Below are positions 9,388-19,857 of a stretch of 64,000 nucleotides of DNA, one piece after another (within the stretch, counting starts at the first letter, position 1; each line of letters opens with the position of its first letter). Source of the stretch: CAVTWY01 sp963738575 (GTDB lineage: Bacteria; Pseudomonadota; Gammaproteobacteria; Burkholderiales; Burkholderiaceae_C). A program made the position numbers and the translations under genes. The notes beneath the pieces are model-generated. The model did no database searches. It saw only the letters and a program-made list of their open reading frames with translations, and was not told the origin of the DNA. The stretch spans positions 1,302,001 to 1,366,000 of the forward strand of contig CAVTWY010000002.1 of assembly GCA_963738575.1 (NCBI GenBank). The letters run 5' to 3'.

Positions 9388-11149
9388 ATGATTCAACCCA
9401 AACCTGCTGTTTCAACCGTGTTGGCACGAAGCGCCTGCGCACTGGCGACCCTCGCCGCCTGCCTAGGGAGTGCGCACGCCCAGAACACCGTTCTGGCACA
9501 GCGAGCCCCGCGGCGCCACCCGCTGCGACGCGCGCAGCGCCACTGCCACAGCCACAGCCAGTCGCCCGAGTGGTGACACCCGTATTTCCAACGGCACCTT
9601 GTGGACGCGTTGACATCGCGCCTGTTGTGCAAGTGGGCGTGGGCAAATCGACGGTGATCAAACCCACCACGCCAGTTAGCCGCATCTTGTTGGGCAACCC
9701 GGACGGATCACGCGCGGCACGGCCCACGGTTACCGCCTCCAAAGACGGCAAGGCCGCCAAGGATGAACCACCCGTCAGTGCTTCCAATGAAAACACACGG
9801 CCTGGTGTTGCCGACATTGACGTTCTCTTGCTATCGCCCACGGAGGTCTACATCTTGGGCCGATCCATTGGCTCAACCAACGTGGTGTTGCTGGACAAGG
9901 CAGGCCAGTGCACTGCATTTGACGTGGTGGTGAACATGGACACCACCGCGCTGCAAACGGTCATTGGGCAATTGCTGCCCAACGAACGAAGCGTTCGCGT
10001 CTCGGCAGCCTTTGATTCTGTTGTGTTAACGGGCTCCGTCAACGATCCCAGCGCCGTATCGCGCATCACTGACTTGGCGAATGCTTACGTCCGCGGGTCC
10101 ACAGGCGCCAGCCTCACGGGCATTAATCCGCGAATCGTCAATATGTTGTCGGTGGGCGCGCCACAGCAAGTGATGCTTGAAGTGAAGGTGGCGGAGATCT
10201 CCAAATCGATGCTCGACAAATTCGGCATCAATTTTTCGCGTGCCCTGATCAGCGGCACCAGCATGCGCTTGCTCAGCGGCATATTTGGCGGCGTAGGCGG
10301 TTTGCTCGGCACCGTGGGTGGCATTGGCCCCGACGGCCAAGTGCTTGGCACCATCAGTGGCGGTACTGGCAACAATGGTCAGGCCGTTGGCCAATTTGCC
10401 GGGCCTGTGACTTACGGGCCCAATGGACAGCCCATTCCCTATCTGGGCAGGTCGACGACGCAACTGAACGTCGACGCCAGAAGAATGACGGCTTGGTCAA
10501 GATACTGGCCGAACCCACCATCATGGCCATCAGCGGTAAGAAGGGGAGTTTTCTGGCTGGCGGAAAGATTTTCATTCCCGTATCTCAAGAATCGAGCCAA
10601 ACCGGTACGCGCATATCGTTGGAAGAAAAGGAGTTTGGCGTGTCCGTGGCCTTCTTGCCCACCGTGTTGGACTCGGGATTGGTCGATTTGGAAATCGCCA
10701 CCGAGGTGTCGGAGCTCAACCGCGAAGGGGTGGGCATTTCGGCGCCAGGCGTCAGCGGTATCGCTGTTCTACCCTCGATGACTTCGCGCCGCGCCAAAAC
10801 TACCGTGCAGTTGCAAGACGGTCAAAGTTTCGCCATCGGTGGCTTGATAAAAAATAACAGCATCGCTACGTTAAAGGCCTTCCCAATCTTGGGGGAAATG
10901 CCCATCATTGGTGCGTTGTTTCGAAGCACCGAGTTTCAAACCGACCGTTCGGAGTTGGTGTTTGTCATCACGCCGCGCTTGGTCAAGCCATTGCCGCCTG
11001 ACTACGCATTGCCCACGGACAACTATGTGCCACCCACCAGGTCGGACATGATATTGAACGGCAAGTTGGAGGGCAGCGCACCAGCCGCACCGCCACCCGC
11101 ACTTGGTGCCGTGGCACCTGCGCCAGGCGGCGGCCTGCAGGTCAAGTAG
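9388..11149 (+). CDS. cpaC: CpaC/RcpA outer-membrane secretin of the Tad system, two frameshifts
   Basis: ATG at 9388 starts a clear signal peptide ending around GSAHA. After a Pro/Ala-rich stretch, a BON-like/N-domain region (ATTALQ-type segment about 9900-10130) leads to the secretin domain: QQVMLEVKVAEISKSMLDKF, then VKILAEPTIMAISGKKGSF, DLEIATEVSELN, SFAIGGLI and ELVFVITPRLVKP, all family landmarks. Frame changes at about 9498 and 10478 (a missing C before CAGAAG) interrupt it. The product forms the outer-membrane ring through which Flp fibres pass. A Gly-rich insert about 10270-10440 may be the gate loop. Confidence 0.85.
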
Positions 11150-11177
11150 TTCTAGTCTCAGGAGAAAAACATGCCTC

Positions 11178-11483
11178 ATGCAGTCAAACACGCTATCAAT
11201 CGATAGCATTTCATGGCTCCACATACTGGCTATCGCCCTGAGCCTTGGTGGATGCGTGGCGCCATCCTCACCCAACCACGAAGCGCGCTTTGGCGATGCA
11301 GCGCGCGCACTTCGCGCGCAACAAATCATTGACCCTGCGGCCCCCACACGAAACACGGCGTTTGCACCTGTCGATGGCAAAGCGGCAGCTGGCGCCCAGA
11401 AGAATTACGCCGAGTCTCACGGATACACGGTCAAGGAAGGCAAACCAGCGACGATTCAGATTCCGACACAAGGAGCGAAGTAG
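11178..11483 (+). CDS. Small Tad-locus lipoprotein
   Basis: About 101 residues: hydrophobic leader with a lipobox-like LGGC, then a soluble tail with FGDAARALRAQQIIDPAAP and DGKAAAGAQKNYAESH. Short lipoproteins of this pattern (FG..R...Q...P then DG.AA...Y) are found between secretin and TadG-type genes in other betaproteobacterial Tad loci. The ribosome site AGGAG is spaced for an ATG at 11171 that is out of frame and stops after eleven codons, so a frameshift between 11171 and 11178 is possible. Function is unknown; it may help secretin assembly. Confidence 0.6.
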   Translation: MQSNTLSIDSISWLHILAIALSLGGCVAPSSPNHEARFGDAARALRAQQIIDPAAPTRNTAFAPVDGKAAAGAQKNYAESHGYTVKEGKPATIQIPTQGAK

Positions 11484-11521
11484 CGTGGAAGGGCTCGCAT
11501 GGCGACAAACAGGAGAGAACC

Positions 11522-12800
11522 ATGAGCACCCGGATGCGCTCTCATTTCAACTCAATCCAACGTGGCCAGCGCGGTGCGATATCCATCATCATAGGGCTGT
11601 CGATGCTGGTGATGATCGCAGCGGCTGGTCTGGCGCTTGATTCTGGCCGTCTCTATATCGGCAAAACGGAAACACAAAACGCTGCTGATGCTTGCGCGTT
11701 GGCCGCGTCTCAAGACCTGACGGGTGCGCCGACCATTCCGCTCGCCAACTTCCCGATTGCTGAAAATGCGGGGCGACTGGTGGCTTACCGAAACAACGTG
11801 CAATTGAACCGCACCAATATCTGTGCCAGTCGCCGTCGGGGTTTTCACTTCAGCGCCTCTTTAAACGGCCCATGGGTTGCAGCTGGCGCCGCAACAGCCG
11901 ATTCACGCTTATGTCCGTTGCACCATCGCCGAATCTGGTATTGCACCAACTTTCATGAATGTTCTTGGTTTCACTGCACAAACGGTTAACTCGTTGGCAA
12001 CAGCCACGCTGGCGCCGTCACAAGCCCTTGCGCGGCGATTCCTGTCGCGCTTTGCGCCACAAGCCCAACTCCGCCTTACGGACTAACACCAGGACAATGG
12101 CTGAGCGCGACGTACGGCAAGGAAACGGGCAAATGGCGGGCAGATGACAGGGAACTTCGGCTGGATCGATTTTTCGCCGCCAGCAGGTGGGGCCAACGAG
12201 TTGGATGCACTGCTTGAAGGTACTGGCGCATGCACTGTAGCCCCGGGCGCCCAGGTAGGGCAACGGGCGCCGTTTCGTCGCTGGCGAACGCGTGGAATAC
12301 CCGATTTGGCATTTATGCACCCCAGCGTTCCGTCGTCGGGAGCCACGTCGCCCGTACCTGATCGATCAGGCTACCCCTATACGGGGGTAAATTGGCCATC
12401 ACAAAGCAACGCAACGCCCGATTTCCTGGGTTCGCGTCGCCCCGCCAACGCGCCTTACGGTGTCGACGTCAACGCAGGCAATACTTTGACGGGATTAAGC
12501 GTTGGGCCACCTTCGTCCACGGTTCGGCAGGCGGCTGGGTTGGCTGCAACAGGCGCTGATAGGCGCATCGTGCCCGTGCCCATCATTCAATGTGCGGGTT
12601 TTGCCGGCAGCCAAACCCTACCAGTGCTCAATTGGGGCTGTGCATTGATGCTGCACCCTATCTCTCAACAGGGGGGGCCATCGATCGTGCAAATTGAATA
12701 CATCGGTTTGGTAAGCCAAGCCGGCAGCCCATGTGCCACCGTTGGCAGTGTGGGCAACAGCACCAGCACGGGGCCGTTGGTTCCGGCATTGGTCCAGTAG
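11522..12800 (+). CDS. TadG-like pseudopilin/Tad secreted-domain protein, multiply frameshifted
   Basis: The N-terminus is the TadG signature: RGAISIIIGLSMLVMIAAAG, one transmembrane helix, then LALDSGRLYIGKTETQNAADACALAASQDLTG. A large periplasmic domain follows, but its frame changes near 11885, 12032, 12146, 12262 and 12357; segments such as HAYVRCTIAESGIAPTF, PPYGLTPGQWLSATYGKE and GNFGWIDFSPPAGGANELDA read convincingly one after another in different frames. Total length about 425 codons fits the family. The ribosome site GGAGAG precedes ATG 11522. TadG proteins sit in the periplasm and outer membrane side of the pilus machine. Confidence 0.7.
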
Positions 12801-13279
12801 GTGGACGTTGTGACGCGTCAACCACTTTTCAACGGCGCAGCGCTCGCGGCGTCGCTGCCGTTGAATTCGCCATCTCACTGATTCCGCTGACGATTCTTGC
12901 TTTTGGGGTATTTGAATTTGGACGAATGATGTTCACGTTCAATGCATTGGACAAATCGGTGCGCGACGCCGCACGCTTCATGACCGCACCACCACCAACA
13001 TCAATCGACCCCAGAGCTGACGCTGCCCGCTTGGTCGTGTATGGCAACACAGCCGGTACAGGAACGCCACTCGCACCCAACTTGACCGTTGGCTTGGTTA
13101 ACTTCTGCGATCGCATCACGTGCCCAGGGACGCACTTCAATCAAGCCACATTGGGGGGGCCCATCAATCTGGTCACAGTCAGCATCAATGGTTACGTGTA
13201 CAACTCGATCGTTTCGTACGTAGCGCCACGCACACTCGACTTCAACACAATCAGTGTCACGATGAGGGCCAACTTGTGA
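12801..13279 (+). CDS. tadE: TadE-like pseudopilin 1
   Basis: Contains RGVAAVEFAISLIPLTILAFG, the TadE-type N-terminal processing site and helix (Glu at +5), then FEFGRMMFTFNALDKSVRDAARFM, a conserved post-helix segment. The C-terminal domain is beta-rich with a Cys pair. The start is unclear: GTG at 12801 or 12813 would need one frame change near 12838 to reach the RGVAAVEF frame, which itself is open from 12731 without a convincing start. Pseudopilins of this type are cut by the CpaA peptidase and are needed for Flp fibre assembly. The next gene overlaps its stop. Confidence 0.72.
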
Positions 13280-13737
13280 AAATGCCAAGCAAGCCCGGCA
13301 GCCAAGCAATCAACGCTGCCAAGCAGCTTGCGCGCCAACGCGGTGCTGCGGCTGTCGAGTTCGCGCTGGTGGCATCAATCTTTTTCATGATGCTTTTAGG
13401 TGTCATCGAGTTGGGCCGCCTGCTCTGGACATGGAATGCAGCCGCTGAAGCCACCCGACTGGGGGCCCGCATGGCGGTGGTGTGTGACATCGGCGATTCA
13501 TCCATCATTACACGCATGCGCGAGCGGCTCCCTTACTTGGCCGCAGGCAACGTCTCCGTTCAATACTTCCCAGCAGGATGCAGCGACGCAAACTGCCAGA
13601 CCGTGCGGGTCACCCTGGCGGGCTACACGCATCGAACCATCATTCCCACCGCCAACCTATTACCGGCCATTCCACCATTCCAAACAACGCTGCCAAGGGA
13701 ATTCATGCAAAGCACCGGCAATCCCGTATGCAATTGA
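13276..13737 (+). CDS. TadE/TadF-like pseudopilin 2
   Basis: About 153 residues starting with a basic segment, then RGAAAVEFALVASIFFMMLLG with the processing site and helix, followed by VIELGRLLWTWNAAAEATRLGARMA. The gene starts at GTG 13276, overlapping the preceding TGA by GTGA, which suggests translational coupling; ATG at 13282 is the alternative. No frameshift is apparent. It is a paralogue of the upstream protein and, together with it and the TadG-like protein, supplies the minor pseudopilin set of the Tad machine. Confidence 0.8.
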   Translation: MKMPSKPGSQAINAAKQLARQRGAAAVEFALVASIFFMMLLGVIELGRLLWTWNAAAEATRLGARMAVVCDIGDSSIITRMRERLPYLAAGNVSVQYFPAGCSDANCQTVRVTLAGYTHRTIIPTANLLPAIPPFQTTLPREFMQSTGNPVCN

Positions 13738-13762
13738 AGCTTAAGGTTGTGGGTTCTCAGTC

Positions 13763-14926
13763 ATGAAAATAAAAGTCGTATCCAACCGTGCCGAGCGCGC
13801 CGACGAGCTGGCGCGGTACATCCGCGAAAGCGCACCGGGGCTTGACGTGAGCACAGCCGCTCACGTGGGCCTGGGCATGCCAGACGTTATCAATGGCAGC
13901 CGCCCTGGCTTGATGGTCTATGACGGCATGGACGCAGACGGTCTGGACCACATCGCACGGATAACTCAAAGCCATCCCGACATTGATACCATCATCGTGT
14001 CGGATCTCGATTCGCCCGCGTTTTTGCTCAAAGCCATGCAGTCCGGTGTCCGGGAAGTGCTGCCGCAATCGGTCGCGGCACCGGCATTGCAGGCTGCCGT
14101 TGTGCGATTGATGCGCAAGCGTGCCCCGCGCCGGCCAGTAAAAATGGGCAGGTGTTGGCCTTGATGTCGTGCAAGGGTGGCAACGGCTCCAGCTTTTTGG
14201 CGGCCAACTTGGCCCACGTGCTGGCGCACCGTGGAGAGCACACCGTGGCCTTGCTGGATTTCGATTTGCAGTTTGGCGATAGCCTGTTGATGCTGGCCGA
14301 CCAGCGCGCGCCAAGCTCGGTGGCCGACGTGGCGCAAGAGCTGTCACGGCTTGGATGCCTCGCTGTTGCGCGCGGCGATGGTTGCAAGTCAGCCCCACGC
14401 TCTTTGTGTTGGCCGCGCCCGAAGACCTGTCGCAGTCCTTGGAAGTCAAGGCCCATCACGTCGAAGCCATCATCAAGCAAGCGCGCCAAACGTTCGACTT
14501 TGTGGTGGTGGACGTCAGCCGATCCATCGACGCCGTCAGCCTGAAGGTGCTGGACATGGCCGACCGATTTCCCGGTGCTGCAACTCACCCTACCCAACAT
14601 CCGCGACGCCAAACGCGTGCGCGATCTTTTCCGATCGCTGGACTACCCAGCGCAACAAAGTGCAGTGGGTGATCAATCGCCACCAAAAAGCCAGCGAAAT
14701 CACGCTGGAAGCGTTTGAGCAAGCCTTGGGGGTCAGAAACCCAACCGTGATTCCTAACCACCACGCCAGTGTGATCGATTCGGTGAACCAAGGCATCCCC
14801 ATCGATAAAGCGGCGCAAAAACAACCCAGTAGCCAAAGCCATCCACGCGATGGCGCAGGCGCATCGCGCCGTTGGAACCGCCACGCAAGGAAGCGCTGGT
14901 TGTCATCGATGTTTGGGGGCCATTGA
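13763..14926 (+). CDS. cpaE: CpaE/TadZ MinD-like localisation ATPase, multiply frameshifted
   Basis: N-terminal atypical receiver domain (MKIKVVSNRAERADELARYI to about residue 125), then a ParA/MinD fold: LALMSCKGGNGSSFLAANLA in the P-loop position, VALLDFDLQFGD, DFVVVDVSRSIDAVS and KVQWVINRHQKASEITLEAFEQ. Frame changes are needed near 14140, 14352, 14378, 14575, 14655 and 14815. The C-terminal WLSSMFGGH and stop at 14926 give the usual family length of about 388 codons. The P-loop reads KGGNGSS, without the usual invariant Lys-Thr, as in many TadZ proteins. It is thought to place the pilus machine at a cell pole. Confidence 0.78.
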
Positions 14927-14928
14927 CT

Positions 14929-16347
14929 ATGAACAGCGCGCTCGATCGTCGACTGGCATGCCTGATCGGGCCTGCGAGACGGCTTGCAAGCCAAGCGGCG
15001 GCGACAAGTTTGAGCGCGCAGCGCCAGTGGTAGGGGCGGCCTCAAGCCCCCTGGAGCACACCGCAGCGAAGCGTCGCTGGCCTACCAGCACATGAAGCGC
15101 CGTGTGCACCAATTGCTGCTGGGCCGACTGGACCTGGAAGCCGTTGAAGCCATGGCGCCGATCGCCTGCGCGACGAATTGGGCACGTTGGTGGAACGCCT
15201 GCTGCACGAAGAAAACGTCGTGGTCAACGCGGCCGAGCGCCAAAGCCTCGTCAAAGACATTCAGCATGAGATGCTGGGCTTGGGGCCGCTGGAGCCTTTG
15301 TTGGCCGACCCGACCGTGTCGGACATCTTGGTGAATGGCGCGCACCAGGTCTACGTGGAGCGGCGCGGCCAACTCAGCATGACCGACGTCAAGTTCGCCG
15401 ACGACGATCATTTGATGAAGATCATCGACAAGATCGTCTCGCGAGTGGGCCGCCGGGTGGATGAATCCAGCCCCATGGCCGATGCACGATTGCCCGATGG
15501 CTCGCGCGTGAACGTGATCATCCCGCCGCTGGCGTTGGATGGGCCGGTGATGTCCATTCGCCGTTTTGCCGTCGTGCCGTTGACGATGGACAACTTGATC
15601 GAGTTCAAAACACTTACGTCCGAGATGGCGCAGGTGCTGCAGGGCTGGCGCGCGCTGAGATCAACCTTTTGATCTCAGGCGGAACTGGATCGGGCAAGAC
15701 CACGCTGCTGAACATCATGTCAGGCTACATCGACCCCCGTGAGCGCATCGTCACCATCGAAGACGCCGCCGAACTGCAACTGCGCCAGCCGCACGTGGTG
15801 CGCCTGGAAACACGGCCGCATGAACATCGAAGGCCGCGGCGAGGTGTCGCAGCGCCAGCTGGTGATCAACGCCTTGCGCATGCGCCCCGACCGCATCATC
15901 ATGGGCGAGACCCGTGGCGCCGAGGCGATGGACATGCTGCAAGCCATGAACACCGGCCACGAAGGCTCGATGACCACGATGCACGCCAACACACCGCGGG
16001 ACGCGTTAGGGCGTTTGGAGAACATGCTGTCCATGGGCGGCATGAACTTGCCCACCAAAGTGGCGCGCGCCCAAATCGCGTCGGCCATCGGCGTGGTGGT
16101 GCAGGTCAACCGCATGCCTGACGGCAAGCGAAAGATCACCAGCATCACCGAGATCACCGGCATGGAAGGCGACGTGATCACGATGCAAGAAGATCTTCTT
16201 GTACAAGCAGACGGGGTTGGTGAAGACGGTGCGGTGCGGGGCTACATGCAGGCCACGGGCGTGCGCCCACGCTTCCAAGAGCACTTGAAGTCGCGCGGGC
16301 GTCGTGTTGCCTGAATCGCTTTACGACCCAGCCGCCGCATGGAGTAG
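14929..16347 (+). CDS. cpaF: CpaF/TadA secretion ATPase, multiply frameshifted
   Basis: Starts two bases after the cpaE stop. Landmarks in order: HMKRRVHQLLLGRLDLEA, LVERLLHEENVVVNAAERQ, GPLEPLLADPTVSDILVNG, RRVDESSPMADARLPDGSRVN, Walker A LISGGTGSGKTTLLN, Asp box VTIEDAAELQL, His/Arg box EGRGEVSQRQLVINALRMRP and Walker B DRIIMGETRGAEAMDMLQ. This is the hexameric ATPase that powers Flp assembly and retraction. Frame breaks occur near 15050, 15155, 15645, 15820, 16195, 16210, 16307 and 16328. The expected ending YDPSRRME then TAG is reached at 16345-16347 if the last break is repaired; as read, the ATPase frame stops at 16314. Confidence 0.82.
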
Positions 16348-16354
16348 CGCCACC

Positions 16355-17336
16355 ATGGACCAAAGCCTCATTTTGTTCATGGTGCTGCTCTTCGTGGCGG
16401 TGGTGCTGGGCCTGGAAGGCGTGTACCAGAGCTGGGCGGCCAAAAACAGTGCTGAAGCCAAACGCTTGGCTCCGCGTTTGCGCGGCGTTGAAGACGGCCA
16501 CGCAAGACGCACGCGCTCAGCATCGAGCGTTGCAAAGATAAGGGGCGTCTGCGATGGCTGAACGACGACATGCTCGGCCGGCTTCAATCGGGAAGGCAGA
16601 TGGTGCGTTACGTGAGCACCGCGAATGCGGGCATCTCAGCGGGCGAGATGCTTGCGGCAAGCTGTGGTGTTGGCCATCGTCGGCTATCTGATTCCTGTTT
16701 TGTTGGCAAAACCGCTCGTTTTCTCGCATGCTGTTGGCGCTGCTGTTGGCGCCATTGCCTTGGTTCTGGCTGATTCGCAAGCGCACGGCAGCGCATCCAG
16801 ATCTTCGAACGCCAGATACCCGAAGCGTTGGATTTGATGAGCCGCGCCATGCGCGCCGGCCACGCTTTCCCCACGGCCATCAAAATGGTGGCGGACGAAA
16901 TGCCCGACCCCATCGCGCATGACTTTCGCGTGTTGTTTGACGAAACCAACTTCGGTGTTCCTCAGCAAGCAATCGTTGATGCGCATGGCAGACCGTGTGC
17001 CGGTTGAGGACCTTCGCTTTTTTGTCATTGCCGTGATGATTCAGCGAGAGTCTGGTGGCAACCTTGCCGAGCTTTTGGACAATATCTCGGCCATCGTTCG
17101 TGCGCGACTGAAGTTGATGGGTGAAGTTAGAACTCTGTCTGCGGAAGGGAAAATGTCTGCCTGGGTGCTTGGTTCGTTGCCATTTGCGCTTGGGTGGGGC
17201 CATCACGCTCGTCAATCCAGGCTTCATGTCCGTTTTGTGGACTGATCCGGCTGGTTTTAAGATGGTTGGCGCGGCCCTGTTGCTGATGGCGTTGGGTGTT
17301 TGGTGGATGACCCGAATCATCAAGATACGGGTCTGA
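16355..17336 (+). CDS. tadB: TadB inner-membrane platform protein, multiply frameshifted
   Basis: Opens with a transmembrane helix (LILFMVLLFVAVVLGLEGVY), a cytosolic stretch, two further helices (VVLAIVGYLIPVLLAKPLVF and LLLAPLPWFWLI), then the GspF/T2SF domain: IFERQIPEALDLMSRAMRAG, HAFPTAIKMVADEMPDPI, RVPVEDLRFFVIAVMIQRES, GGNLAELLDNISAIVRARL. A final helix pair ends at 17336. At least five frame changes (about 16475, 16545, 16665, 16745, 16795, 16970, 17195) divide it. TadB and TadC form the platform that couples CpaF to the pilins. Confidence 0.8.
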
Positions 17337-17345
17337 GGACAAAGC

Positions 17346-18291
17346 ATGGACATGCTTCAGATCGCTTTCCTTGCACTGATTTTTATTGCCACTGTCGCTG
17401 TTGCGTTTTGGGTGCTTAGCCTCGGCAGTGGTAGCAGCACGGCCTCTCGCATCGGCACCATTCTGGGCGCGCCAGAAGTAAGCAACAGGGCAAGTGAGCG
17501 TTTGGGTAGACCGAGTCGCCAAGGCAACCAAACCCCTGGCCAAACTGTCAACACCAGAAGAAGGATTCGAGGCCTCGCCCATACGACGCCGGTTCATGAA
17601 CGCTGGCATCCGAACGGCCAGTGCACCCATGGCCTACTTTGGCGCCAAAACCGTACTGGCCTTGGTATTCCCACTTTTGGCCTTCTTTCTACTGGCGGTG
17701 GTGGCAAAGTCCCCTGCCAAGGGGCCCATGCTGTTGATGTGGCTGTTGATTGCAGCCTCAATTGGTTACTACCTGCCCAACTTGATTTTGTCTCGGTTGG
17801 TGTTCGTGCGGCAGCGTGAGATTTTTGAAAACTTCCCCGACGCCCTGGACTTGATGACGGTGTGCGTCGAAGCTGGCTTGGGCACCGAGGCTGCCTTGAC
17901 ACGCGTTGCCGAAGACATGGTGCACAAAAGTGAAACCCTCAGTGACGAATTGCGTTTGGTCAACCTGGAGTTGCGGGCAGGTGCGCCGCGCGAGCGCGCG
18001 CTGCGCAACCTTGCGCTGCGCACGGGCGTTGAAGAGGTTGACGGCTTTGTGTCCATGATCATCCAAGCCGAGCGCTTTGGCACCAGCATCGCCAAGTCAT
18101 TGCGCATTCACTCGGACATGCTTCGTACTCGAAGGCGCCAACGGGCTGAAGAAGCCGCTGCCAAAATTGCGCTGAAGTTGCTGTTTCCCTTGATTTTCTT
18201 TATTTTTCCGTCCCTCATGCTGGTGCTCATGGGCCCAGCGATGATCCAGATATACCGGGTGTTGCTGCCTACAATGACGGGCACCCAATGA
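17346..18291 (+). CDS. tadC: TadC inner-membrane platform protein, one frameshift
   Basis: N-terminal helix (AFLALIFIATVAVAFWVLSL) in one frame up to about 17490, then the rest in the next frame: a two-helix segment (TVLALVFPLLAFFLLAVVA, LLMWLLIAASIGYYLPNLI), the T2SF domain with FPDALDLMTVCVEAGLGTEAA and GVEEVDGFVSMIIQAERFGT, and a C-terminal hydrophobic hairpin. One extra base near 17492 explains the break. It sits nine bases after tadB and is followed directly by tadD. The T2SF domain from GTG 17494 on is intact. Confidence 0.87.
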
Positions 18292-18308
18292 ACGCAAAGG
18301 AGTGCATC

Positions 18309-19722
18309 ATGCGCTTTCACCTTGTGGCTTCTGCCGCTGCCGCTGCCGCTGTGGCCCTGCTTGCAGCCTGCGCTTCAGTTGACACCCGACCCGCTTCGTC
18401 TGACCCAGCGCGCCCGGGCGCATGGAAGATCGAGCCCGTGCAGACGGTCACGCACTCGGGTAACGCCAGCAAGAGCTACTACACCCTGGGCCGTTACCAC
18501 GATGGCATGCGCGCGTGGGACCGCTCCATCGACGCTTACCAAAAATCCATCGCCGCCGATGCTACAAACGTCGAGGCGCACAACGCCTTGGGCGCTGCGT
18601 TGTCGCAGCGCAATCGCCAAAGTGAAGCGGCCGACAGCTTCCGCAAGGCGCTGGCGCTTGACGCCAAATTGGCGCATGTTCAAAGCAATTTGGGCTATGT
18701 GCTGTTGCTGTCAGGCCAACATCAAGCCGCCGTGGCTGCGCTCAAGGTTGCCGTTAAACTAGAACCGGCCAATGCCACTGCCAGGGCCAACCTGCGTGAA
18801 GCATTGGTTCAGTGGGACGTGGCGCGAGGCTTGGAGCCCGCAGCGCCCAGCTATGCAGGCATCACCAGCGCCGAACCCGTAACGGCACCGGCAACCAACG
18901 CACGTGGTGACAGCGCAAGCGCCACTGACTGATGTACTAACGCCCGTTGGCCTGCCCACCAGCATTGAGGTGATGGCCCCCATCACATCGGCGTCAGTGG
19001 CCATGCCTCTCACCACAACCACCGTTGCTGCCAACCTGCCATCAACGGTGGATGTGGCGCAGGCGACCGTTTCGCTGCAGGAGTCACCGACAACCGCTGT
19101 TGCGTCGGCATCCGTGTCGGTGGCGCGCTCTGCCGTTGCACGTGTCGATTTGCCAGCCCAAGCATCACCTTGGGCGCCACGTGCTGCCCCAAAAATGACC
19201 GTTAGCAGCGCACCCACCGTGCCAGCCATGGTTCAAACGTCAACAGCGATGGCACCCACGCGCACGGCGCCGTGGCGCGAGGTGCAGACGGTACCGCCGT
19301 CGGCACCTTCGCCCGTCATGGACCCAACACCCCTGGCGCCACCGCCCAAAACCCTGCCTTCGCCCGTCAGCCGCGCGAAGCTTGAGGTCAGCAGCGCCCA
19401 AGGTGCCAGCGCTTCAGCCAAGCAGGTCAGTCAATGGCTGGCTGCGCGTGGTGTTCGAGCAGATCTTGTCAGCACCCACAGCCAGCCAGCGCAGAAGCAA
19501 AGCGTCATCTACTACCAAGTCGGCCACAGCGCCGACGCCAACCGTGTCGCCAAGGCCCTGCCCTTCAAGACTCAGGTGCGCTGGGCCGGCGCCAGAACCA
19601 TCAGCCACGAGGTGCTGCTGGTGCTGGGTCAAGACGGACGGGCTAATGTGGCCAGCGCAGTGGCCAAGCCGCGTCAAAGACCACCCACCAAGTCGGTCAC
19701 CGTGGCCGCGCTTGCGCAATGA
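18309..19722 (+). CDS. tadD: TadD TPR lipoprotein fused to a LytR_C domain, one frameshift
   Basis: ATG at 18309 has AAGGAG six bases upstream. The product has a lipoprotein leader ending LLAAC, then TPR repeats (ASKSYYTLGRYHDGMRAW, AYQKSIAADATNVEAHNALG, SFRKALALDAKLAHVQSNLG, ALKVAVKLEPANATA). Near 18900 the frame changes; the second frame is Pro/Ala/Thr-rich and ends with a LytR_C-like domain (LEVSSAQGASASAKQVSQWL, VIYYQVGHSADANRVAKAL, LLVLGQDGRAN). The combined length is one base over a multiple of three, consistent with one inserted base. As read, the TPR part stops at 18932. TPR-LytR_C fusions close many Tad operons; TadD likely assists secretin or TadG localisation. Confidence 0.78.
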
Positions 19723-19857
19723 CAGGGGCCTAGTGCTGACGATTCAACCGGCACCAGCACGCATGGCGGAGACGAAAGGTTGGCGAACACTTCTACTTGC
19801 ATGGCGTCTGCGTTGCTGACTGAATTCGGCGTTCCACAACCAAGCCCCCACCACCCC

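Noticed and set aside
16304..16561. TadA-TadB fusion
   Set aside because: The open frame across 16304-16354 results from a frameshift; repairing it gives an ending SRRME then stop for TadA, with TadB starting separately at ATG 16355.
7050..17340. Programmed ribosomal frameshifting explaining the broken Tad genes
   Set aside because: There are too many sites, in both directions, without slippery heptamers or common downstream structures.
18322..18762. Separate gene within tadD in another frame
   Set aside because: Shadow of the TPR-coding frame, which has a lipobox and TPR signatures.
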